A program made the translations under genes and the position numbers. Source: Epsilonproteobacteria bacterium 4484_65 (lineage in GTDB: Bacteria; Campylobacterota; Campylobacteria; Campylobacterales; Sulfurovaceae). From it: a DNA stretch of 6,474 bases. The notes under the pieces were generated by a model. The model made no database searches and was not told where the DNA came from. It saw only the letters and a list, made by a program, of their open reading frames with translations. Below are positions 1 through 6,474 of the stretch, piece by piece. The stretch is from contig NATJ01000059.1 of the NCBI GenBank assembly GCA_002085305.1, positions 1 through 6,474 of the forward strand, in the 5' to 3' direction. How positions within the stretch are numbered: the stretch's first letter is position 1; every line of letters starts with the position of its first letter.

Positions 1-69
1 GATCACATCTTTAACCATCTCCAAACATTGGATGTTACTGGGTATTTTTAATATGATACTCTCATGCAT
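1..69 (-). CDS. 5' end of a gene, possibly RsbW-like anti-sigma factor/ATP-binding protein (partial)
   Basis: On the minus strand an open frame starts inside the last codons of the amidohydrolase gene and runs without a stop off the left edge. Two adjacent ATG codons are available, at 72-70 and 69-67. The AAGGA at 79-75 lies 2 nt before the first and 5 nt before the second, so I prefer the second. The visible protein begins MHESIILKIPSNIQCLEMVK. The pattern of a short beta strand, then IPSN, then an amphipathic LEMVKDVI helix is the usual beginning of RsbW/SpoIIAB-type serine kinases and related HATPase_c anti-sigma regulators. That is a resemblance over about 23 residues only: no ATP-binding motif is in view. 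The overlap with the upstream gene suggests co-transcription and translational coupling. I am fairly confident that it is a gene and unsure of the product. Confidence 0.5.
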   Translation of the reverse strand, partial: MHESIILKIPSNIQCLEMVKDVI

Positions 70-1282
70 CATGTTCCTTTTTGTGCAAGGAATTACTTTG
101 TATTAAAAACTGCAAGGCGGAAGCACCCATGATCTTCATTCCAACCTGAAGAGCATCATCATCCACATCAAAACGGCTGTTATGCTGAGGAACACAGGTT
201 TTCTTTTCTTCATCGCAGGTTCCCAGTCTAAAAAAGGCTCCCGGAACAAGCTTTAGATACTCAGAAAAATCTTCTCCTCCCATCACCGGGTCTATAAGGT
301 CTATACACTTCTCTTTTCCAATGATCTTTTCTGCTTCATCTACGATGATGTTTACTATTTTCTCATGATTGATCAATTCGGGTTGTCCAAATTCATAGTC
401 AAATTTATATTTTGCGCCCATGGATTTAGATATACCTTCAATAGAGGCTTCCATCATTTGAGGGATATTGTTACGTATCTCTTCATTAATGGTTCTGACA
501 GTTCCTTTCAACAGAACATGATCACAAATAATATTAGAAGCTTTCCCCCCTTCAATAGTTCCCAGTGAGATAACTGCAGGGTGTAGAGGATCGATCATTC
601 TTGAGACGATATGGTTCAGTGAATTTACGATCATAGAAGTAACAAGGATCGCATCTACTCCCTCATGAGGTCTGGCACCATGGGCTGATTTACCAAAGAT
701 CTCGATGCTAAAAACATCAGCAGAAGCCATCATGACACCGTATTTATAGCCTATCTCACCACTATTGAGGTAAGGGTAGGCATGCAATCCGAAGATAGCA
801 CTCACCCCTTCAAGTGCCCCCTCTTCGATCATCTCGACACTTCCTCCCTCCTTGCTCTCTTCGGAAGGCTGAAAGATAAATCTTAGATTGCCCGGTAACT
901 CCTCTTTGTGTGCTGCTATCGCGATGGCTGTTCCCAAAGCGATAGCGGTATGACTGTCATGTCCGCAGGCATGCATGATCCCTTTTTCTCTGGAAGCATA
1001 AGGTTTGCCTGTCTGTTCCTGAATAGGCAGGGCATCCATATCAGCACGTATAGCTACAGTTTTCGCATTTTCATCTACCATCAGATCAGCGATCAAGCCA
1101 AAATGTTTATTGCTCTCTTTGATCTGGTATCCACTGACTTCAAGTATACCTTTTACCAGATATTTGGTATGTTCCTCCTGCCCGGATAGTTCAGGATGTG
1201 CATGAAGATCACGGCGAATAGTAATGATCCGCTCATTGATCTCGTCTATTGTTAAAAAAAGTTTTTCTTTTAAATTTTTCAT
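62..1282 (-). CDS. M20D-family metallo-amidohydrolase (hippurate / N-acyl-amino-acid hydrolase type)
   Basis: A 406-residue protein, close to the 380-400 residues usual for hippurate hydrolase, IAA-amino-acid hydrolase and N-acyl-L-amino-acid amidohydrolases, which cleave the amide bond of N-acylated amino acids using a two-metal centre. Metal-binding and catalytic elements are all visible: RADMDALP (79-86), HACGHD (104-109, with C106 and H108), the glutamate pair in QPSEES (E141, E142), GLHAYP (H167) and the late histidine in PQHNSRFD (H367). The GKSAHGARPHEGVDAI stretch (197-212) marks the inserted dimerisation domain, roughly residues 185-300; GGEDF is at 335-339. There is no signal peptide or membrane segment, so it should be cytosolic. 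The start is supported by AAAGG about 7 nt upstream and a TATAAT box at 1321-1316. The gene is transcribed away from the hisZ-purA row and overlaps the next minus-strand gene by 8-11 nt. The exact substrate (hippurate, other acyl-amino acids, a peptidoglycan-derived amide) cannot be told from sequence. Confidence 0.93.
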   Translation of the reverse strand: MKNLKEKLFLTIDEINERIITIRRDLHAHPELSGQEEHTKYLVKGILEVSGYQIKESNKHFGLIADLMVDENAKTVAIRADMDALPIQEQTGKPYASREKGIMHACGHDSHTAIALGTAIAIAAHKEELPGNLRFIFQPSEESKEGGSVEMIEEGALEGVSAIFGLHAYPYLNSGEIGYKYGVMMASADVFSIEIFGKSAHGARPHEGVDAILVTSMIVNSLNHIVSRMIDPLHPAVISLGTIEGGKASNIICDHVLLKGTVRTINEEIRNNIPQMMEASIEGISKSMGAKYKFDYEFGQPELINHEKIVNIIVDEAEKIIGKEKCIDLIDPVMGGEDFSEYLKLVPGAFFRLGTCDEEKKTCVPQHNSRFDVDDDALQVGMKIMGASALQFLIQSNSLHKKEHDA

Positions 1283-1315
1283 TATTTGCCTTTCTTTCTT
1301 TTAAGACTATTCCTA

Positions 1316-1346
1316 ATTATACTCCTTTTTTACGTTTAAAAGTAAA
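1316..1346 (-). promoter_or_regulatory. Putative sigma-70 promoter for the amidohydrolase gene
   Basis: Read on the minus strand, a perfect TATAAT lies at 1321-1316. A TTTACT that could act as a -35 lies at 1346-1341, giving a 19-bp spacer, longer than ideal. Campylobacterota promoters often have a strong -10 and a poorly conserved -35, so the -10 carries the weight. Transcription would begin near 1309, leaving a leader of about 27 nt that contains the AAAGG ribosome site. Confidence 0.5.
1329..1346. promoter_or_regulatory. 18-bp imperfect dyad in the divergent promoter region (possible operator)
   Basis: TTTACGTTTAAAAGTAAA reads as TTTAC-g-TTTAAA-a-GTAAA. Sixteen of 18 positions are symmetric and only the g/a pair breaks symmetry. 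It covers the proposed -35 and most of the spacer of the minus-strand promoter, where a dimeric repressor would block polymerase. The region is very AT-rich, so a chance dyad is possible, and no regulator gene is visible to pair with it. Confidence 0.25.
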
Positions 1347-1399
1347 TTTGATATATGTTTGCAATGATCAACTTTACCGACCTCTAACCTCCTTTTAGA

Positions 1400-1405
1400 T
1401 ATAAT
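1400..1405 (+). promoter_or_regulatory. Putative -10 box of the small ORF-hisZ-purA-DUF507-carA row
   Basis: A perfect TATAAT in the context TAGATATAATCC lies 34 nt before the first start codon of the plus-strand row. Transcription would start near 1412, giving a leader of about 28 nt that keeps the AGAGGA ribosome site. No convincing -35 sits 16-18 bp upstream; the nearest candidate, TTTACC at 1373-1378, is 21 bp away. It is the only good -10 in the gap on this strand. Confidence 0.5.
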
Positions 1406-1428
1406 CCACGTAATTATGTAAACACAAA

Positions 1429-1434
1429 AGAGGA
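1429..1434 (+). promoter_or_regulatory. Ribosome binding site of the small ORF
   Basis: AGAGGA stands 5 nt before the ATG at 1440. It matches the 3' end of 16S rRNA better than the sequence in front of hisZ does. It is the main reason for believing that the 41-codon ORF is translated and that ribosomes enter the operon here. Confidence 0.55.
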
Positions 1435-1439
1435 TATTT

Positions 1440-1565
1440 ATGCTGCTTTTTACCACAGAACCTACGTCTGCTTCGGAGCTTGCCGTAGAAATTTTGACGG
1501 TTATAGAAAGTTGTGTTTGCCATGAGACCTATTTTAAAACAATGTTGAACAAAGAAGAGAAATGA
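1440..1565 (+). CDS. Small hypothetical protein (41 aa), translationally coupled to hisZ
   Basis: A short frame with ATG at 1440 and TGA at 1563-1565, coding for 41 residues starting MLLFTTEPTSASELAVEILT and ending KTMLNKEEK. I do not recognise it. It has one CxC pair (C25, C27), a hydrophobic/amphipathic middle (about residues 13-27) and a charged tail, with no signal peptide or clear membrane segment. Support for translation: AGAGGA with 5-nt spacing, a TATAAT box upstream, and an ATGA overlap of its stop with the hisZ start, typical of coupling. It has a single histidine, so it is not a classical histidine attenuation leader. It could be a functional small protein, a leader that loads ribosomes for hisZ, or the relic of a longer gene. 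Confidence 0.5.
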   Translation: MLLFTTEPTSASELAVEILTVIESCVCHETYFKTMLNKEEK

Positions 1566-2407
1566 TATTTGAACATGAAATCCCAAGTGGGAGCCGCCTT
1601 TACTTTGGTAAAAGTGCCAAGATAAAAAGAGAGATAGAATATGTGGCAAGCCAAACACTGGATGGACTTGGATTTGAAGAGATAGTTACACCACTTTTTT
1701 CATACCATCAGCATGAGTCTTTTGATGACAAAAAGCCATTAGTAAGGCTCAATGATGAAGAGAACCATGAAGTGACTCTGCGTGCAGACTCTACAGCAGA
1801 TGTTGTACGTATCGTTACAAAAAGACTGGGTCGCAGTATGGAGTCTAAAAAGTGGTTCTACATCCAACCGACGGTTACATTTCCAACCAAAGAGCAGTAC
1901 CAGATAGGTGCTGAAGTGATAGGTGGGAATTTTGAGAAGATGGCAGAAACAACAGTTGTACTTTTAAAACAGATCGGTATAGAGCCAGTGATGCAGATAG
2001 CAAATATCCGTATACCACATCTTTTAAATGAAAAATATGGTGTTTCTCTGGAAGTATTGAAGTCAATGCATGTTGAGCAGATCATGAACGCAGATCTACC
2101 TTGGATAGAGCAACTGGTAAGGCTCAACTCTGTGAATGACTTGAATGATCTCAGTGCATTCCCTGATGACATCAAAGCAGAACTTGAAAAGATAAAAGAG
2201 GCTATAGAAAAAATAGAGTATAACAACGTGGTTATCTCTCCACTCTTCTATGCAAAGATGAGATATTATGACTCTTTGACATTTAGAATGTTTGAAGATA
2301 ACAGTCTTTTAGCCATGGGTGGGATCTATACCGTAGATGCTGTAGAAGCAGCAGGATTTGCACTCTATACGGATGAGTGTATCGCAAATAAAATGAATCG
2401 AGGATAG
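1562..2407 (+). CDS. hisZ: ATP phosphoribosyltransferase regulatory subunit HisZ (short form)
   Basis: A 281-residue paralogue of the class II histidyl-tRNA synthetase catalytic core. HisZ proteins do not charge tRNA; they bind short-form HisG to form the ATP phosphoribosyltransferase that starts histidine synthesis and make it sensitive to histidine. Visible features: EIVTPLFSYH near 40-49 (motif 1 region), LRADSTADVVRIV (73-85), motif 2-like WFYIQPTVTF...YQIGAEVIGG (98-122), and a motif 3-like AMGGIYTVDAVEAAGFALYT (251-270). The arginines that bind ATP in motifs 2 and 3 of HisRS are absent (VTF in place of the FR pair), and there is no anticodon-binding domain, so HisRS itself is unlikely. 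At 281 residues it is shorter than many HisZ proteins (over 310). Its ATG overlaps the preceding small ORF by 4 nt, with a weak AAGAAGAGA site in front. A short-form hisG should exist elsewhere in the genome. Confidence 0.82.
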   Translation: MIFEHEIPSGSRLYFGKSAKIKREIEYVASQTLDGLGFEEIVTPLFSYHQHESFDDKKPLVRLNDEENHEVTLRADSTADVVRIVTKRLGRSMESKKWFYIQPTVTFPTKEQYQIGAEVIGGNFEKMAETTVVLLKQIGIEPVMQIANIRIPHLLNEKYGVSLEVLKSMHVEQIMNADLPWIEQLVRLNSVNDLNDLSAFPDDIKAELEKIKEAIEKIEYNNVVISPLFYAKMRYYDSLTFRMFEDNSLLAMGGIYTVDAVEAAGFALYTDECIANKMNRG

Positions 2408-2412
2408 GGTAG

Positions 2413-3663
<1,251 letters not shown>

Positions 3664-3675
3664 TAAGGGGTAATA

Positions 3676-4227
3676 ATGAGATTAAAACCACAACAAACAG
3701 GATATGTAGCTGCAAAGATCGGGATCGATCTGGCCAATGCTCCTTTTATCACACTTCCAAAAGGGAGAGAAGCAGTAGTTGAAGCATGCAAGAAGATCAT
3801 AGATGAAAACCTTGCTAAAGAGCATGCTTTAGATGAAAAAGTAAAGAAGATCCTTGATGAAAATTATGATGAGATAGAGTTTCAACATGCAGATGAGAGA
3901 CAACTTTTCTTTATGATCAAAAAGAAAATGGCTGCAGAGCATGGTGTCATTATGAATTATGATGACCGTTACAATGACTTGGCACACCTTATTTTAGATG
4001 AATTGTATGAAAACTATTTAGTTGAGTACAATGTTAATGAAAACCAAGTAAAAAATGTTATCTTTAAAGCGTTTAAAGCATTTGCAGATGCGTATGATGA
4101 AATAGATGATATTGTGTATGATAAAATTAAAGGTATGCAAAAAGAAGTTATACCTGGATCCCAGGATTATGAGCTTTTATATGAAAGATTTTATCAAGAA
4201 GAACTTTCTAAGAGAGGTATGTTGTAA
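3676..4227 (+). CDS. DUF507 family protein (tandem DUF507 repeats)
   Basis: A 183-residue, highly charged, mainly helical soluble protein of unknown function, recognised as the DUF507 family known from Campylobacterota, Aquificae and deltaproteobacteria. It appears to hold two copies of a roughly 90-residue unit. The first ends DERQLFFMIKKKMAAEHGVI (73-92); the second ends with the parallel DYELLYERFYQEELSKRGML (164-183). Each has a preceding DEN/DEL acidic helix (43-45, 108-110) and an acidic DEI element before the final helix (65-67, 141-143). No catalytic motif, signal peptide or membrane segment is seen. AAGGGG at 3665-3670 lies 5 nt before the ATG and just after a double stop (TAATAA) of purA. 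Its stop shares one base with the carA start. A DUF507-like gene also precedes carA in campylobacters as I recall, so the link with carA may be old. No function is proposed. Confidence 0.88.
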   Translation: MRLKPQQTGYVAAKIGIDLANAPFITLPKGREAVVEACKKIIDENLAKEHALDEKVKKILDENYDEIEFQHADERQLFFMIKKKMAAEHGVIMNYDDRYNDLAHLILDELYENYLVEYNVNENQVKNVIFKAFKAFADAYDEIDDIVYDKIKGMQKEVIPGSQDYELLYERFYQEELSKRGML

Positions 4228-5348
4228 TGAACAAGGTTTCTTTATATTTTGAAAATGGGTTAATGCTAGAAGCAAAAAGTTTTGGTGCAGAGGGTACATC
4301 GGTTGGAGAGATAGTTTTTAACACGTCTCTTACAGGGTATCAGGAGATCGTTACAGATCCTTCGTATGCCGGACAATTTGTAACCTTTACTATGCCTGAG
4401 ATAGGTAACGTAGGGTGTAATGCACAAGATATGGAAAGTAAAGGTGCTCACTGTAAAGGTATTATCGTTCGTACTTATCAGGACCGCCCGTCTAGCTTTA
4501 GATGTGAAGAGACTTTGGCAGCGTTATTGAAAAAAGAAAATATTCTGGGTATTACTGATATAGATACACGTTTTCTCACAAAAATGCTTAGAAATGAAGG
4601 TGCCATGATGATGGTAGCTTCTACTGAGATACACGACAAAGATGAACTTAAAAAAGTGTTAGAGACTTCACCTCGTATTGAAGAAGTAAATTATATCGAG
4701 CAGGTAAGTACAAAAGAGTCATATGTACATAATGAAGCACGTTATAATACAGATACATTTACCTATGATGCTCCTCAAACAACTAAGAAGATCATTGCAC
4801 TTGATTTTGGAATCAAAAGAAATATTCTTAATGAGCTTACACATGCCGGTATGGAAGTAACAGTAGTACCCAACTCTATGTCTGCAGAAGAGATCATCAC
4901 TAAGATCGATGCAAAAGAGATAGATGGAGTATTTCTTTCAAATGGTCCTGGTGATCCGCTTATCTTAAAAGAAGAACAAGAGAAGATCAAAAAACTAATC
5001 GCGCATAAAGTACCACTTTTTGGCATCTGTCTTGGGCATCAGCTTCTTTCTATTTCTCACGGATATGACACATATAAACTCAAGTTTGGACATCATGGTG
5101 GAAATCATCCTGTGAAAAATACTGTAACAGGTGCAGTAGAAATCACTGCACAAAATCACAACTATAATGTACCGGACAATATTACGGAAGTTGCAACGGT
5201 GACACATGTAAACCTTTTTGACAATACGATCGAAGGCCTCAAATATAATGACTCTCCAAGTATGTCCGTGCAACACCACCCGGAAGCAAGTCCTGGACCA
5301 CATGAAAGTGCTTACATCTTTGGTGAATTTGCAAAGATGCTTGTGTAG
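4227..5348 (+). CDS. carA: Carbamoyl phosphate synthase small (glutaminase) subunit
   Basis: A 373-residue protein of the normal length for CarA, which hydrolyses glutamine and passes ammonia to CarB to make carbamoyl phosphate for pyrimidines and arginine. The N-terminal CarA domain (about 1-150) has the characteristic GEIVFNTSLTGYQEIVTDPS (27-46). The class I glutamine amidotransferase domain follows, with ALDFGIKRNI (191-200), LSNGPGDP (237-244), the nucleophile elbow FGICLGHQLL with C268, and the histidine-glutamate pair in QHHPEASPGP (H351, E353). All three triad residues are therefore intact. The start is at a TAATG overlap with the DUF507 gene; AGAGAGG at 4211-4217, inside that gene, is the ribosome site, so expression should be coupled. 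carB is not in the window and must lie elsewhere, as it does in campylobacters. Confidence 0.97.
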   Translation: MNKVSLYFENGLMLEAKSFGAEGTSVGEIVFNTSLTGYQEIVTDPSYAGQFVTFTMPEIGNVGCNAQDMESKGAHCKGIIVRTYQDRPSSFRCEETLAALLKKENILGITDIDTRFLTKMLRNEGAMMMVASTEIHDKDELKKVLETSPRIEEVNYIEQVSTKESYVHNEARYNTDTFTYDAPQTTKKIIALDFGIKRNILNELTHAGMEVTVVPNSMSAEEIITKIDAKEIDGVFLSNGPGDPLILKEEQEKIKKLIAHKVPLFGICLGHQLLSISHGYDTYKLKFGHHGGNHPVKNTVTGAVEITAQNHNYNVPDNITEVATVTHVNLFDNTIEGLKYNDSPSMSVQHHPEASPGPHESAYIFGEFAKMLV

Positions 5349-5353
5349 TTACT

Positions 5354-5373
5354 GTAGGGTGGATTTATCCACC
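5354..5373 (+). repeat. Left REP unit (GTAG + palindrome)
   Basis: GTAG at 5354-5357 is followed by GGTGGAT-TT-ATCCACC. All seven arm pairs are Watson-Crick, including A5363-T5368. It begins 5 nt after the carA stop codon. Confidence 0.7.
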
Positions 5374-5385
5374 ATTTTAAATATT

Positions 5386-5405
5386 GGTGGGTAAACCCAC
5401 CCTAC
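5386..5405 (-). repeat. Right REP unit (GTAG + palindrome, inverted)
   Basis: On the minus strand GTAG (5405-5402) is followed by GGTGGGT-TT-ACCCACC. All seven arm pairs are Watson-Crick; the pair G5391-C5396 (plus-strand bases) replaces the A-T pair of the left unit, a compensatory change. It ends 28 nt before the ddl start codon. Confidence 0.7.
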
Positions 5406-5433
5406 GCGTTATTTAGTATAATGAAGGAAAAAA

Positions 5434-6474
5434 ATGAATATAGCTATTTTATTTGGAGGATCAAGCTTTGAACATGAGATAAGCATCGTTTCTGCAATTA
5501 CTATGAAAAAAGTACTTAAAAAAAGTACTTTAACATACATTTTTGTAAGTCCGGATAGAGAATTCTATCTCATAGATACAGATAAAATCAATTCAAAACT
5601 TTTCTCTTCGGGTGAATATAAAAAATCTAAGCAGTTGACATTAAAAAAAGGTGCTTTCTTCGTAGATGGTATGTTTGGAAGCAAAGCTGTAGATCTTGAT
5701 GTAGCACTTAATCTTATTCATGGCAGAGATGGTGAAGATGGTAAAATGGCTTCTATGATGGAGTTTTTTGATGTTCCTTTCATCTCTCCGCGTATGGAAG
5801 CTTCCGCACTCTCATACAACAAACTTTATACGAAGTTTTTAGCTGAGAGTCTTGGTGTCAAAACAGTAGCATACGAGTATCTCTCTAAGAATGATGAGAG
5901 AAAAATCTCTATGGATTATCCGGTGATCATTAAACCTGTACGTTTGGGTTCAAGCATCGGTGTAAGCATTGTAAAAGAGGCTTCAGAGCTTGATTATGCA
6001 CTGGATGTTGCATTTGAATTTGATACAGATGTAATTGTAGAACCTTTTATCGAGGGTGTAAAAGAATTTAATCAAGCTGGATCTTACACAAATGAATGGG
6101 AACTTTCTATCGTAGAAGAGCCGCATAAAGAAGAGTTTTTGGACTTTGAAAAAAAATATATGGACTTTTCGCGGGATTCACAAGTACTTGCAGCTGATAT
6201 CTCAGATGACTTAAAAGTGAAGATACAAGAGAGTTTTAAAAAGATCTATGACCCACTTTTTAAAGGAAGTATCATCCGTTGTGACTTTTTTGTGGTTGAG
6301 GGTGAAGTACTTTTAAATGAGATAAACCCTATCCCTGGATCTATGGCAAATTATCTTTTTGAAGATTTTGAAGGGATGGTTTCCAGACTCTCTAATCATT
6401 TACCGAAGGAACAAAATATAAGTGTGGATTACCAATATATTCACTCTATCCAAAGTGCAAAAGGGAAAGCATAA
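5434..6474 (+). CDS. ddl: D-alanine--D-alanine ligase
   Basis: A complete 346-residue ATP-grasp ligase; its stop codon is the last three bases of the window. It joins two D-alanines using ATP to make the dipeptide that MurF adds to the peptidoglycan precursor, in the cytosol. Visible elements: FGGSSFEHEISIVSA (7-21, E13 for the first D-Ala), HGRDGEDG (96-103), IIKPVRLGSSIGVSIV (165-180, K167 and the ATP lid), IVEPFIEG (201-208), R282 and D284 in IIRCDFF, and LNEINPIPGS (294-303, metal ligands E296 and N298). The omega loop contains EKKY (239-242), keeping the lysine and tyrosine that favour D-Ala over D-lactate as second substrate. The length is like that of Helicobacter and Campylobacter Ddl. 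AAGGA at 5424-5428 lies 5 nt before the ATG. It is 85 nt after carA with the REP doublet between, so it may be co-transcribed or have its own weak promoter. Confidence 0.96.
   Translation: MNIAILFGGSSFEHEISIVSAITMKKVLKKSTLTYIFVSPDREFYLIDTDKINSKLFSSGEYKKSKQLTLKKGAFFVDGMFGSKAVDLDVALNLIHGRDGEDGKMASMMEFFDVPFISPRMEASALSYNKLYTKFLAESLGVKTVAYEYLSKNDERKISMDYPVIIKPVRLGSSIGVSIVKEASELDYALDVAFEFDTDVIVEPFIEGVKEFNQAGSYTNEWELSIVEEPHKEEFLDFEKKYMDFSRDSQVLAADISDDLKVKIQESFKKIYDPLFKGSIIRCDFFVVEGEVLLNEINPIPGSMANYLFEDFEGMVSRLSNHLPKEQNISVDYQYIHSIQSAKGKA

Larger units (their letters stand above)
5354..5405. repeat. REP doublet / REPIN-like inverted element between carA and ddl
   Basis: Two 20-nt units face each other around the 12-nt spacer ATTTTAAATATT. 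The left unit is GTAGGGTGGATTTATCCACC; the right unit, read on the minus strand, is GTAGGGTGGGTTTACCCACC. They agree at 18 of 20 positions. Each unit is the tetranucleotide GTAG followed by a 16-nt palindrome (7-bp arms, TT centre). GTAG plus an imperfect palindrome, paired in inverted orientation, is the described structure of REP sequences and REPINs, which are moved by RAYT (TnpA-REP) transposases acting in trans. The whole element can fold into one 20-position stem (18 Watson-Crick pairs, one G-U, one A-C mismatch) or two small hairpins. No T-run follows on the plus strand, so it is not a standard intrinsic terminator, though it may protect the carA mRNA 3' end. It is non-autonomous: no transposase is in the window. 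Confidence 0.75.

Noticed and set aside
365..1189. Plus-strand open frames opposite the amidohydrolase (365-568 and 908-1189)
   Set aside because: They lie antisense to a gene with all its family motifs, have low-complexity unfamiliar translations and no ribosome sites; they are mirror frames of a real gene.
1348..1371. TTGAT...ATCAA inverted pair in the divergent gap as an operator
   Set aside because: Five-base arms with a 14-bp spacer are expected often by chance in AT-rich DNA.
1440..1565. Histidine attenuation leader peptide before hisZ
   Set aside because: The peptide has just one histidine, no His run, and no terminator/antiterminator pair of hairpins follows it.
1395..1658. Minus-strand frame of 87 codons across the small ORF and hisZ start
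   Set aside because: It covers the plus-strand promoter, the small ORF and the coupled hisZ start, and its translation matches nothing; treated as a shadow frame.
5348..5411. GTTA on both sides of the REP doublet (5348-5351 and 5408-5411) as a target-site duplication
   Set aside because: Only 4 nt long, separated from the element by 2 nt on each side, and partly within the carA stop codon; REP elements are not known for such duplications. Likely chance.
5354..5416. Rho-independent terminator after carA
   Set aside because: The stem is strong, but it is followed by GCGTTATTTAG rather than a T-run, and the GTAG-palindrome architecture explains the sequence better as a REP doublet.
5417..5428. 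TATAAT at 5417-5422 as the ddl promoter
   Set aside because: Transcription from it would begin about 5 nt before the ATG and leave out the AAGGA ribosome site at 5424-5428, so ddl would need to be leaderless. There is also no fitting -35. Probably chance in AT-rich DNA.
5506..5530. Near-tandem AAAAAAGTACTT repeat at the start of ddl as a phase-variable tract
   Set aside because: The A-runs are 6 and 7 nt, encode ordinary KKVLKKST residues in the N-terminal domain, and are too short for the long homopolymer tracts that drive phase variation.

Overview
The window looks like chromosomal DNA of a Campylobacterota (epsilonproteobacterial) bacterium, probably of the Sulfurovum/Sulfurimonas type. 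Supporting signs are the AT-rich base composition, the style of the proteins (the PurA C-terminal STSPER motif, the Ddl NPIPGSMANYLF motif), the tandem DUF507 protein placed just before carA, and the use of a HisZ-type histidine regulatory subunit. The assignment rests on remembered family features, not on a search.

Left part (1-1282), minus strand: a complete M20D-type metallo-amidohydrolase (hippurate / N-acyl-amino-acid hydrolase family). Its end overlaps the start of another minus-strand gene that runs off the left edge. Only 22-24 N-terminal residues of that gene are visible; they resemble the start of an RsbW-like anti-sigma kinase/ATPase.

Region 1283-1439 is a divergent intergenic region. 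It has a TATAAT box facing each way and an 18-bp imperfect dyad overlapping the minus-strand promoter.

Right part (1440-6474), plus strand: a tightly packed gene row. A 41-residue small ORF with a good ribosome binding site overlaps hisZ by ATGA. Then come purA (5-nt gap), a DUF507 protein (12-nt gap) and carA (one-base TAATG overlap). After an 85-bp gap comes ddl, complete and ending at the window edge. The row joins the first step of histidine synthesis (which consumes ATP and yields AICAR), AMP synthesis, carbamoyl phosphate synthesis (pyrimidines and arginine) and D-Ala-D-Ala synthesis for peptidoglycan. This looks like a housekeeping anabolic operon.

The most striking non-coding element is in the carA-ddl gap (5354-5405). 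It is a pair of inverted 20-nt units, each made of GTAG plus a 16-nt palindrome, separated by a 12-nt AT-rich spacer. This is the architecture of a REP doublet (REPIN), the kind mobilised by REP-associated tyrosine transposases (RAYTs). The two units differ at only two positions, and those two positions pair with each other inside each small hairpin. I saw no complete novel defence or mobile system here; the other leads are the unnamed small ORF before hisZ and the truncated gene at the left edge.
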